Shown here: in pieces, positions 1-7,805 of the stretch | Layout: every line of letters begins with the position of its first letter | Position numbering within the stretch: position 1 is the first letter of the stretch | Source of the DNA: Candidatus Neomicrothrix sp. UBA4742 | GTDB lineage: Bacteria > Actinomycetota > Acidimicrobiia > Acidimicrobiales > Acidimicrobilacustridaceae | Direction: 5' to 3' | Assembly (NCBI GenBank): GCA_002403895.1 | Contig: DHIQ01000014.1 | Location: forward strand, 1 to 10,841 | Length of the DNA: 10,841 nucleotides | Notes under the pieces: model-generated | Told to the model about the DNA's origin: nothing | The model's input: the letters and a program-made list of their open reading frames with translations, nothing else | The model's database searches: none | Program-made: the position numbers and the translations under genes

Positions 1-40
1 TCGGTTTCCGGCCCCGATCTACGCCGGAAGTGGGGATCCG

Positions 41-982
41 GTGGACGGACCACGCACCAACGAACTTCTAGCTGCCCTCGCGGCGACCCACCACGGTCTG
101 GTGCTTCGACGCGAGGCCCTCGCCGAGGGAATCAGTCACTCGGCCCTGCAGCGGCGCGTACAAAACAAGATGCTAGAGCGCGTCGGGCCCGAGACGTACC
201 GAGTGAGCGGCTCGGTCAACACCTGGGAACAGCGCGCGTTGCTTGCCTGCTGGACGGGCGGTCCCGGCGCGCTTCTGTCCCACCGAGCGGCCGCGCTCGG
301 CTGGCAGCTGGACGGATACGAAACGGCGCCCTTCGAGGTGCTCACCGATCGGTGGGCGCGCCGCCCGCGGGACCACACGGTCAAGGTCCATGAGGCTCGT
401 GACATCCTCTCGATTGATCGCCGTCAGCTTGCAGGAATACCGATCACCTCACCGCTCCGGACGGTGCTCGACCTCGCCTCTGTGAGTCCAGCCCGGCGCG
501 TAGAACAGGCGATGGAGGACGGACTACGCCGCAAGCTCTTCACTTCCGACCAACTCGCTGAGCGCTTCGGCCGATTCGCACGGAAGGGCAAGCCCGGCAT
601 CTCTCTTCTCCGCCCTTTGGTCGAAGAACGCGCCGGCAACTACGTGCCGACGGCAAGCGAGTTCGAATCGATCGTCCTCCGTCTCGCCCGCCGGGCCGGC
701 CTGCCCGAGCCCGAAAGGCAGTACCCCGTCGCCCTGAGGGACACCACCGTCTATCTGGACCTGGCCTGGCCACAGGTGCTACTCCTCATCGAGTGCGACG
801 GGCTTTTCGTCCACGGCACATCACTCCAACTCCACTGGGATGACGATCGTCAGAACGAACTCGTACTGGCCGGGTGGCTACCGATCCGGCTGACATGGCG
901 ACGGGTGACGCGCCAGCCCGAGGAGGTCATCGCCACCCTCCAGGAGGCCTGGACCCGCCGCTCCTCCCTCAACCTTGCGTAG
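41..982 (+). CDS. AbiEi-like / DUF559 endonuclease-fold protein
   Basis: This is a 313-residue protein with two recognisable parts. Residues 5-60 resemble the N-terminal winged-helix region of AbiEi-type antitoxin proteins: a short helical segment, then an ISHSALQRRV recognition-like helix and the turn LERVGPETYRV. Residues about 205-300 resemble the DUF559/Vsr-like nuclease fold, with SEFE (E207), YLDLAWP (D240), LIECDG (E251) and a final DDDRQNELVLAGW segment leading to LRLTW-like strand residues. The acidic residues match where this fold places its metal ligands, but activity is not shown. The GTG start has purine-rich GGGGA just upstream. No toxin partner gene is adjacent: the left side is cut by the window edge and the right neighbour is convergent. 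Such proteins are common in actinobacterial genomes and mostly uncharacterised. A role in a toxin-antitoxin system or in DNA cleavage is inference only. Confidence 0.8.
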   Translation: MDGPRTNELLAALAATHHGLVLRREALAEGISHSALQRRVQNKMLERVGPETYRVSGSVNTWEQRALLACWTGGPGALLSHRAAALGWQLDGYETAPFEVLTDRWARRPRDHTVKVHEARDILSIDRRQLAGIPITSPLRTVLDLASVSPARRVEQAMEDGLRRKLFTSDQLAERFGRFARKGKPGISLLRPLVEERAGNYVPTASEFESIVLRLARRAGLPEPERQYPVALRDTTVYLDLAWPQVLLLIECDGLFVHGTSLQLHWDDDRQNELVLAGWLPIRLTWRRVTRQPEEVIATLQEAWTRRSSLNLA

Positions 983-1130
983 ATCGAGACCCTTGGGTTC
1001 AAGCGGTGGACGCAACGACTTGGGGCGAATCGCTCTGATGGTGTCATCCATTGGAGGGTCTTGCGTGGTCGGCCGTTGAGTTCGGCGGGGGCGGCCCTGG
1101 CATGCAAGGCCTGGACGTCAGGCCGGTTGG
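983..1130. other. Convergent intergenic region
   Basis: These 148 bases separate the ends of the AbiEi-like gene and the RDD-protein gene, which converge here. I see no credible small gene or RNA. The only structure noted is the GC-rich hairpin at 1108-1124. Confidence 0.6.
1108..1124 (-). terminator. GC-rich hairpin after the RDD gene
   Basis: GGCCTG and CAGGCC form a perfect 6-bp stem around the 5-base loop GACGT. The hairpin begins 6 bases past the stop codon of the minus-strand RDD gene, at the end of the proposed four-gene operon and between convergent genes. There is no clear T tract on either side, so it could be a weak or factor-assisted terminator, or chance in GC-rich DNA. Confidence 0.3.
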
Positions 1131-1625
1131 TCAGCGGGCGCGGACGACCACGGTGCCCGACGCGCTGTCGTGGACGCCTCGGCGCATCGGGGTCACGACC
1201 GCCCACAGGTACACGAACAGGTACAGGCCCGGTCCCACGACGGGAATCGCCAGCAGTGCGCAGGGCAACAACACCCGCATCGCCGACCAGGACGTCTCCG
1301 GCTTCGAGCCGTCCAGCAGGCGGGCCACTCGCACCCCGAGCAGAACTTTGCCCAGGCTCTGCCCCCGCCAACCCACAAACGCGGTCTCGTACGCGACGGC
1401 ACCGAGGATGAAGACGAACAGGGACCAACGGGGAAACTGGTCCACCCGCGGGTCCGACCGCAGGGCCCACACGATGAAGATGATGAGCACGGGAACCGAC
1501 TCGATCAGCAGGTCAATGAGGCGCGCCGCCCCTCGCTCGGCGGTCGAGGCCAGGGAGTTTGGTCCTTTCGGTGGGAAGTCGGTGGCCGCCTGCGGGCGGG
1601 GCGGACCTTCCGGCAGCATGCTCAT
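1131..1625 (-). CDS. RDD family membrane protein
   Basis: This is a small integral membrane protein of 164 residues. After a proline-rich N-terminal tail (about 30 residues) comes AARLIDLLIE, holding the Arg (R35) and Asp (D38) of the RDD family. Hydrophobic segments follow at about 40-56, 67-85 and 117-145. GQSLGKVLLGVRV (88-100) and the closing HDSASGTVVV (152-161, with D153) are the other family hallmarks. RDD proteins have mostly unknown roles; some have been linked to ion or compatible-solute transport. The ATG overlaps the stop of the upstream flavoprotein gene as ATGA, so translation is probably coupled; an ATG two codons later is an alternative start. No Shine-Dalgarno sequence is visible. 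It is the last gene of the minus-strand cluster that includes the FetAB-like transporter. Family assignment is firm; its function here is unknown. Confidence 0.88.
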   Translation of the reverse strand: MSMLPEGPPRPQAATDFPPKGPNSLASTAERGAARLIDLLIESVPVLIIFIVWALRSDPRVDQFPRWSLFVFILGAVAYETAFVGWRGQSLGKVLLGVRVARLLDGSKPETSWSAMRVLLPCALLAIPVVGPGLYLFVYLWAVVTPMRRGVHDSASGTVVVRAR

Positions 1626-2980
1626 TCGGCGGCGTCAGCCAGGGCCTCCGCCAATGCAGGGTGCACCAGCAGGCTCTCGACGATGTCGGTGACCCGGAGC
1701 CCAGCGGTGACGGCGAGGGCGATCACCGAGATCAATTCCGCCGCGTGGCGGCCCACGATCGACCCGCCCAGCACCACCCCGGTTGCGGGGTCCGAGATGA
1801 TCTTCACGAACCCGCGGGGATCGTTTTCGATCAGGGCCTTGGCGTTGGCCGAGAAGGGCACCTTGGTCACCCGGATCTTGCGGCCCGAGGCGAACGCGTC
1901 GGCCTCGGCCAGGCCCACATCGGCGATCTCAGGCACGGTGAAGATGGCCGAGGCCGCCTTCTCGTAGTCGAGGTGGCGGTGGGGGCCGGCGTGCAGGCCC
2001 ATGGCGTGCTCGGCGATCTTGCGTCCCTGCATGGCCGCCACCGACGACAGCGGGAGCTTGCCCGACAGGTCCCCGGCGGCGTAGATGCCCGGCACCGAGG
2101 ACAGGCAGTTGTGGTCGACGACCACGTAGCCGCCGTCGGTCTTGACCCCGGCGGCGTCCAGGCCGAGCCCTTCGGAATTGGGGATGGAACCGATGGCCAA
2201 CAGCGCGTGGCTGCCCGCCGCCGTGCGCCCGTCGTCGCAGCGCACGGTCACCTTGTCGCCGTCGACATCGATGCCGATGGCCCGGGCCCCCATGTACAGG
2301 CGCACGCCCCGGCGCAGGAAGTCCTCCTCCAGGGCGGCGGCCACCTCAGGGTCCTTTTGGGGGAGGACCTGCTGGCGGCTCACGATGAGGGTGACCTGGC
2401 AGCCGAACGACGAGAACATGTGCACGAACTCGACGCCGGTGACGCCCGACCCGACGACCACCAGATGCTCCGGCAGCTCCTCAGGGGGGTAGGCATCGCG
2501 GGTGGTGAGCACCCGCTGCCCATCGATGGGGGCCCAGTCGGGGATGCGGGGGCGGCTCCCGGTGCTCAGCAAGATCACGTCGGCCTCGAACTCCTCGGAG
2601 CCCGTCGCCGTGTCCGCCACCACCTGGTGGGGGCCGACCAACCGTCCACTTCCCGGGACCATGCGCACGCCCTGGCTCTCCAGGAGCCCGACAACCGACG
2701 AGCGCAGCTTCTCCTCGATGGCCCCGATCCGGTTTCGCAGCGCGTCGAAATCGAGGCTGGCCGCCACGTCGGTGATGCCCATGCCGGGCGCGCTGTTGAT
2801 CTGCGAGAGCGCGCCGCCGGTCGCGATCATCGCCTTCGACGGGATGCAGTCCCATAAATGCGCGGCGCCTCCCACGATGTCGCGCTCGATGAGGGTCACC
2901 TCGGCCCCGAGCCGAGCCGCGTAGGTGGCGGCCTGGTTCCCCGCCGGTCCCCCACCGATGATCACAAAGCGCTTGGGCAT
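1622..2980 (-). CDS. LpdA-like FAD/NAD(P) oxidoreductase (pyridine nucleotide-disulfide family)
   Basis: This 452-residue flavoprotein has the full architecture of the lipoamide dehydrogenase family: the FAD motif IIGGGPAG (7-14), the active-site region GGAAHLWDCIPSK (37-49), the NAD(P) motif VVVGSGVTGVEF (174-185), the second FAD motif IYAAGDLSG (299-307), and a C-terminal dimerisation domain. Lipoamide dehydrogenases carry CxxxxC here; this protein keeps only the second cysteine (C45), with Ala40 in place of the first. The C-terminal His-Pro...Glu element (H440, E445) is kept. M. tuberculosis LpdA (Rv3303c) also lacks the first cysteine and acts as an NAD(P)H-dependent quinone reductase, so a quinone or other small-molecule reductase is likelier than lipoamide dehydrogenase or a 2-oxoacid dehydrogenase subunit. 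The gene lies 24 bp after fetB-like and overlaps the RDD gene. No Shine-Dalgarno is visible; a TANNNT hexamer precedes the ATG. A soluble transhydrogenase is an alternative. Confidence 0.88.
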   Translation of the reverse strand: MPKRFVIIGGGPAGNQAATYAARLGAEVTLIERDIVGGAAHLWDCIPSKAMIATGGALSQINSAPGMGITDVAASLDFDALRNRIGAIEEKLRSSVVGLLESQGVRMVPGSGRLVGPHQVVADTATGSEEFEADVILLSTGSRPRIPDWAPIDGQRVLTTRDAYPPEELPEHLVVVGSGVTGVEFVHMFSSFGCQVTLIVSRQQVLPQKDPEVAAALEEDFLRRGVRLYMGARAIGIDVDGDKVTVRCDDGRTAAGSHALLAIGSIPNSEGLGLDAAGVKTDGGYVVVDHNCLSSVPGIYAAGDLSGKLPLSSVAAMQGRKIAEHAMGLHAGPHRHLDYEKAASAIFTVPEIADVGLAEADAFASGRKIRVTKVPFSANAKALIENDPRGFVKIISDPATGVVLGGSIVGRHAAELISVIALAVTAGLRVTDIVESLLVHPALAEALADAAE

Positions 2981-2987
2981 GGCCGAG

Positions 2988-2993
2988 AGGCTA
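2988..2993 (-). promoter_or_regulatory. Possible -10 hexamer of an internal promoter before the lpdA-like gene
   Basis: On the minus strand TAGCCT fits the actinobacterial -10 pattern TANNNT and lies 7 bases before the ATG at 2980. That is the spacing expected if transcription starts at or very near the start codon (leaderless mRNA), and the gene lacks a Shine-Dalgarno sequence. No convincing -35 box is seen 16-19 bases upstream, so this is weak. Confidence 0.25.
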
Positions 2994-3004
2994 TCGGGCG
3001 TCCA

Positions 3005-3787
3005 TCAACCCACTCTCACCAAGCGCACCAAACGGCTGTCGTCGGTGAAGAGCCGGCGGGTCAGGCCCACCGCCACCACGGTCACGCTGGTCGCCACCGA
3101 CCCGAGGATGAGATACATGAGGGCCAGTTGTACCTGCACGGCGTCGACCGGGCTCACCCCGGCCAGGATCAGGCCGGTCATGGCCCCGGGCAGGAACACG
3201 AGGCCCACGGCCTTGGTCGACTCGATCTGGGGAATCATCGCCGTGCGCATCGCCTCCCGCAGGTAGGGCCGTGACGCCTCTTTCCACGACAGGCCGAGCG
3301 CCAGACGGGCTTCCACCTCCAGCCGCTTGTCCGACAGCTCGCCCGTCACCCGACGGGCGGCGACCACCACCGACGTCATCGAGTTGCCGATCATCATCCC
3401 GGCCAACGGGATCACCGTGCGCGACTCGATGGGGAAGATGTGGAAGCCGAAGATCACCCCCAGGCTCACCGCTCCCACGGTGGCGGTGGCGATCAGGGCC
3501 AACGGCAGGATGGACGGGACATCGCCGGCCCGGTTGCGCACGGTCAGGCCGGCCACGCCGACCATGGCCACCACCCACGCCCACGACCAGGCGATGGACG
3601 CCTCCGGCTTGAGCACCAAGGTGAGCGCCCAACCGGTGAGCAGCAACTGCACCCCCGCCCGCGCGCACGACCACAACATGGACCGCTCGAGGCCGAGCTT
3701 CATGCGCCACGACAACACCAGGGCCACGACCACCAACGTGAGCGATGCAACCAGCCCACCCCAGCCAATGCTCGATGCGCTCTCCAT
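3005..3787 (-). CDS. fetB: FetB-like ABC transporter permease (YbbM/UPF0014 family)
   Basis: This 260-residue polytopic membrane protein matches the FetB/YbbM family in length and motifs. RAGVQLLLTG (43-52) carries the family R..VQL element, IPLAGMMIGNSM (126-137) is the conserved central motif, and LPGAMTGLILAGVSP (199-213) is the conserved late motif. Hydrophobic segments lie at about 12-27, 45-60, 66-82, 93-117, 124-143, 194-212 and 218-240. In E. coli, FetA and FetB form an ABC exporter linked to iron homeostasis and resistance to oxidative stress; the transported substrate here is inferred. The partner ATPase ends 50 bp upstream on the same strand, in the E. coli order fetA-fetB. The ATG is well supported by GGAGG four bases upstream. 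It lies 24 bp before the flavoprotein gene. Confidence 0.9.
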   Translation of the reverse strand: MESASSIGWGGLVASLTLVVVALVLSWRMKLGLERSMLWSCARAGVQLLLTGWALTLVLKPEASIAWSWAWVVAMVGVAGLTVRNRAGDVPSILPLALIATATVGAVSLGVIFGFHIFPIESRTVIPLAGMMIGNSMTSVVVAARRVTGELSDKRLEVEARLALGLSWKEASRPYLREAMRTAMIPQIESTKAVGLVFLPGAMTGLILAGVSPVDAVQVQLALMYLILGSVATSVTVVAVGLTRRLFTDDSRLVRLVRVG

Positions 3788-3791
3788 GGAA

Positions 3792-3796
3792 CCTCC
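3792..3796 (-). promoter_or_regulatory. Ribosome binding site of the fetB-like gene
   Basis: On the minus strand the sequence reads GGAGG, then TTCC, then ATG. It is a strong Shine-Dalgarno match at a short but workable distance and fixes the fetB-like start at 3787. It contrasts with the neighbouring starts, most of which have no such site. Confidence 0.75.
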
Positions 3797-3837
3797 GGGG
3801 TTTGGTGCGTCGGCCGGTCAGCTTCAGCGTTCCGTAG

Positions 3838-4560
3838 TCATGCGGTGTCGGGGTCGCGGTCAGCGAGGAAGGTCGCGGCCTCGTCGGGAGCGGCCACGCG
3901 TCCGCCGAGTACCACGAGCACCCGGTCGATCTGCTCGCCGATGAGGCGCCGGACCTGCTCGAGGTCGTGAGTCACCCACAACAAGGTGAGGCCCCCTTCC
4001 ACCAGATCGAGCGCCAGGCGTTCGATGGCGCGGCGGGCGTCAGGGTCGAGGGCCGAGGTGGCCTCGTCCATCAACAGGACTTCGGGCCGCGTCAGCAGGG
4101 CACGGGCGATGCAGGCCCGCTGGGCCTCGCCCACCGAAAGGTCATCGGCGGTGTGGTCCAGGAACGAGCCGTCGAGCACGACGCGTTCGAGCACGGCCTG
4201 GAAGTCCTCATCAGTGCCGCCGGGTTCGGCCACCAACAAGTTGTCGCGGACCGTGCCGGCGAACAATGTGGGCCGTTGGAAGACCATGCCCACCCGACGG
4301 CGGTGAGCCAGGGGGTCGAGCCCAGCCACATCCCTCCCGCGGAACAGCACGTGGCCGGTGGTCGGCACCTCTAGCCGGTTGCACAGCCGGAGCAGGGTCG
4401 ACTTGCCCGAACCCGACGGGCCCACCAGGACGGTGACGCCCCCCGACGCGACAGAGGCATCGACCCGCGAGAGAATCGCCTCGCCCCCCGGAGCCTGCAA
4501 CGACACGTCGACGAATTGAAAGCAGGGCGTCGTCGGATCGGAGGCGGCCGGTTCACTCAC
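3838..4560 (-). CDS. fetA: FetA-like ABC transporter ATP-binding protein
   Basis: This is a 240-residue ABC ATPase, close to the E. coli FetA size. Visible motifs are Walker A GPSGSGKST (47-55), Q-loop FQRP (Q95), signature LSVGEAQR (131-138), Walker B VLLMDE (161-166), D-loop SALD, and H-loop WVTHD (H188). The signature has Val where the textbook LSGGQ has Gly. It should energise the adjacent FetB-like permease at the inner face of the membrane. The reading frame stays open to an ATG at 4671, but those 37 extra residues are low-complexity Arg/Pro/Ala sequence and would run into the divergent mutase gene. The GTG at 4560 (protein starting MSEPAASD) is therefore chosen; it has no clear Shine-Dalgarno. 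It is the first gene of the minus-strand cluster. A role in export of iron or another metal follows from the family; the exact substrate is not visible. Confidence 0.87.
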   Translation of the reverse strand: MSEPAASDPTTPCFQFVDVSLQAPGGEAILSRVDASVASGGVTVLVGPSGSGKSTLLRLCNRLEVPTTGHVLFRGRDVAGLDPLAHRRRVGMVFQRPTLFAGTVRDNLLVAEPGGTDEDFQAVLERVVLDGSFLDHTADDLSVGEAQRACIARALLTRPEVLLMDEATSALDPDARRAIERLALDLVEGGLTLLWVTHDLEQVRRLIGEQIDRVLVVLGGRVAAPDEAATFLADRDPDTA

Positions 4561-4652
4561 CGGGGCAGCATGCCACCGGGCCACCGCAGTGACCGCACCG
4601 CACCGAGCGGGCGCTTTTCTTGTCGGCGTCGGCCACCTCGTAGGCTGGCGCG

Positions 4653-4660
<8 letters not shown>
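4553..4660. repeat. Imperfect inverted repeat spanning both divergent starts
   Basis: Minus-strand bases 4572-4553 and plus-strand bases 4641-4660 agree at 15 of 20 positions when each is read 5' to 3'. Both have the form nAnGCTGnCnCG followed by GTGAGYGA, where GTG is the start codon: fetA-like on the left arm, methylmalonyl-CoA mutase on the right. The arms are separated by 68 bp. The similarity covers a possible -10 element, the spacing to the start and the first codons. It might be an operator-like symmetry, parallel promoter/start signals, or chance. Confidence 0.35.
4641..4646 (+). promoter_or_regulatory. Possible -10 hexamer for the mutase operon (leaderless type)
   Basis: TAGGCT fits the actinobacterial -10 pattern TANNNT and sits 6 bases before the GTG start at 4653, the spacing typical of leaderless transcripts. 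A partial -35 candidate, TTGTCG at 4620-4625, has a spacer of 15 bases, shorter than ideal. No Shine-Dalgarno is visible before the GTG, consistent with this reading. The opposite strand has the poorer CATGCT at the same distance before the fetA-like GTG. Confidence 0.35.
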
Positions 4661-6821
<2,161 letters not shown>

Positions 6822-6827
6822 CGCGGC

Positions 6828-7805
6828 ATGGGCGAATCCGCTGACGAGCTGATCGCCGGGATACGCGACGGCGATCGCCGGGCGCTGGCGCGGGCCATCA
6901 CCCTGGTCGAGTCGACCCGGCCGGACCACCGCCAGCAGGCCACGACCGTGCTGGAGGCGCTGCTGCCCGCCACCGGCGATTCGGTCCGCATCGGGATCAG
7001 CGGCTCGCCTGGCGTGGGCAAGTCGACGTTCATCGAGACGTTCGGCCTACAGATCGCCGATCTCGGCCATCGGTTGGCGGTGCTGGCGGTGGATCCGTCC
7101 AGCTCCCGCACCGGCGGCTCGATCCTGGGGGACAAGACCCGCATGGCCGAGCTGTCACGCCACCCCGACGCCTTCATCCGCCCCTCCCCCGGCGGTACCC
7201 AATTGGGTGGGGTGGCCCGCCGCACCCGCGAGGCCATGTTGGTGTGCGAGGCCGCCGGCTTCGACGTGGTGGTGGTCGAAACGATCGGCGTCGGCCAGTC
7301 CGAGGTCGCGGTAGCCGACATGGTGGATCTGTTCCTGCTGTTGGTGGCCCCCGGTGGCGGGGATGAGCTCCAGGGCATCAAGCGCGGGATCATCGAGTTG
7401 GCCGACCTGGTGGTGGTCAACAAGGCCGACGGGGATCTCGCGACGGCCGCCGGTCGTACCAAGGCCGACTATGCCAACGCCCTGCATCTCCTGCGACCGA
7501 AGTGGACGGCGTGGACGGCCCAGGCCCAGTCGTGCTCCGCGCTGGAAGGGACCGGCATCGGCGAGGTATGGCAGGCCATCGAGGCGTTCCGGGCCGCCAC
7601 CCTGGGTTCGGGTGAGGCCGAGCGGCAACGCCAAGGCCAGGCGGTGGCGTGGATGTGGTCGGAGGTGCAGGACACGCTCTTAGACCAACTCCGCACCGAC
7701 CTGGCGGTGGGCGCTTTGGTGGCCCCGCTGGAGGCCGACGTGGCCGCCGGCAAGATCTCCCCCACCGCGGCCGCCACCCGTCTGCTCGAGGTCTTCACCG
7801 CTTGA
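6828..7805 (+). CDS. meaB: Methylmalonyl-CoA mutase-associated GTPase MeaB
   Basis: This G3E-family P-loop GTPase assembles, protects and reactivates the B12 cofactor of methylmalonyl-CoA mutase in the cytoplasm. The 325 residues match the MeaB/ArgK/YgfD size. Visible motifs are Walker A GSPGVGKST (59-67), LAVDPSSSRTGGSILGDKTR (86-105), the switch segment VVVVETIGVGQSE (147-159), and the guanine-specificity motif NKAD (198-201). The C-terminal helical region (about 260-325) fits the dimerisation arm of the family. The gene starts 6 bp after the mutase stop, so the two are almost certainly co-transcribed; no Shine-Dalgarno is visible and coupling to mutase translation is likely. Older annotations call the family lysine/arginine/ornithine transport ATPase (ArgK), which the neighbouring mutase argues against. 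Its last 11 bases overlap the end of the convergent glycosyltransferase gene. Confidence 0.96.
   Translation: MGESADELIAGIRDGDRRALARAITLVESTRPDHRQQATTVLEALLPATGDSVRIGISGSPGVGKSTFIETFGLQIADLGHRLAVLAVDPSSSRTGGSILGDKTRMAELSRHPDAFIRPSPGGTQLGGVARRTREAMLVCEAAGFDVVVVETIGVGQSEVAVADMVDLFLLLVAPGGGDELQGIKRGIIELADLVVVNKADGDLATAAGRTKADYANALHLLRPKWTAWTAQAQSCSALEGTGIGEVWQAIEAFRAATLGSGEAERQRQGQAVAWMWSEVQDTLLDQLRTDLAVGALVAPLEADVAAGKISPTAAATRLLEVFTA

Noticed and set aside
995..1003. GGGTTCAAG resembling a tRNA T-arm
   Set aside because: No acceptor, anticodon or D-arm pairing could be built around it on either strand.
1170..1967. Plus-strand open frame (265 codons) across the RDD and flavoprotein gene ends
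   Set aside because: Low-complexity composition, no recognisable motif, and antisense to two well-supported genes.
1559..2857. Long plus-strand open frame (432 codons) opposite the flavoprotein gene
   Set aside because: Its translation is rich in His, Gly, Arg and Asp with no domain, and it lies wholly antisense to a gene with clear FAD and NAD motifs. It is a by-product of GC-rich codon use.
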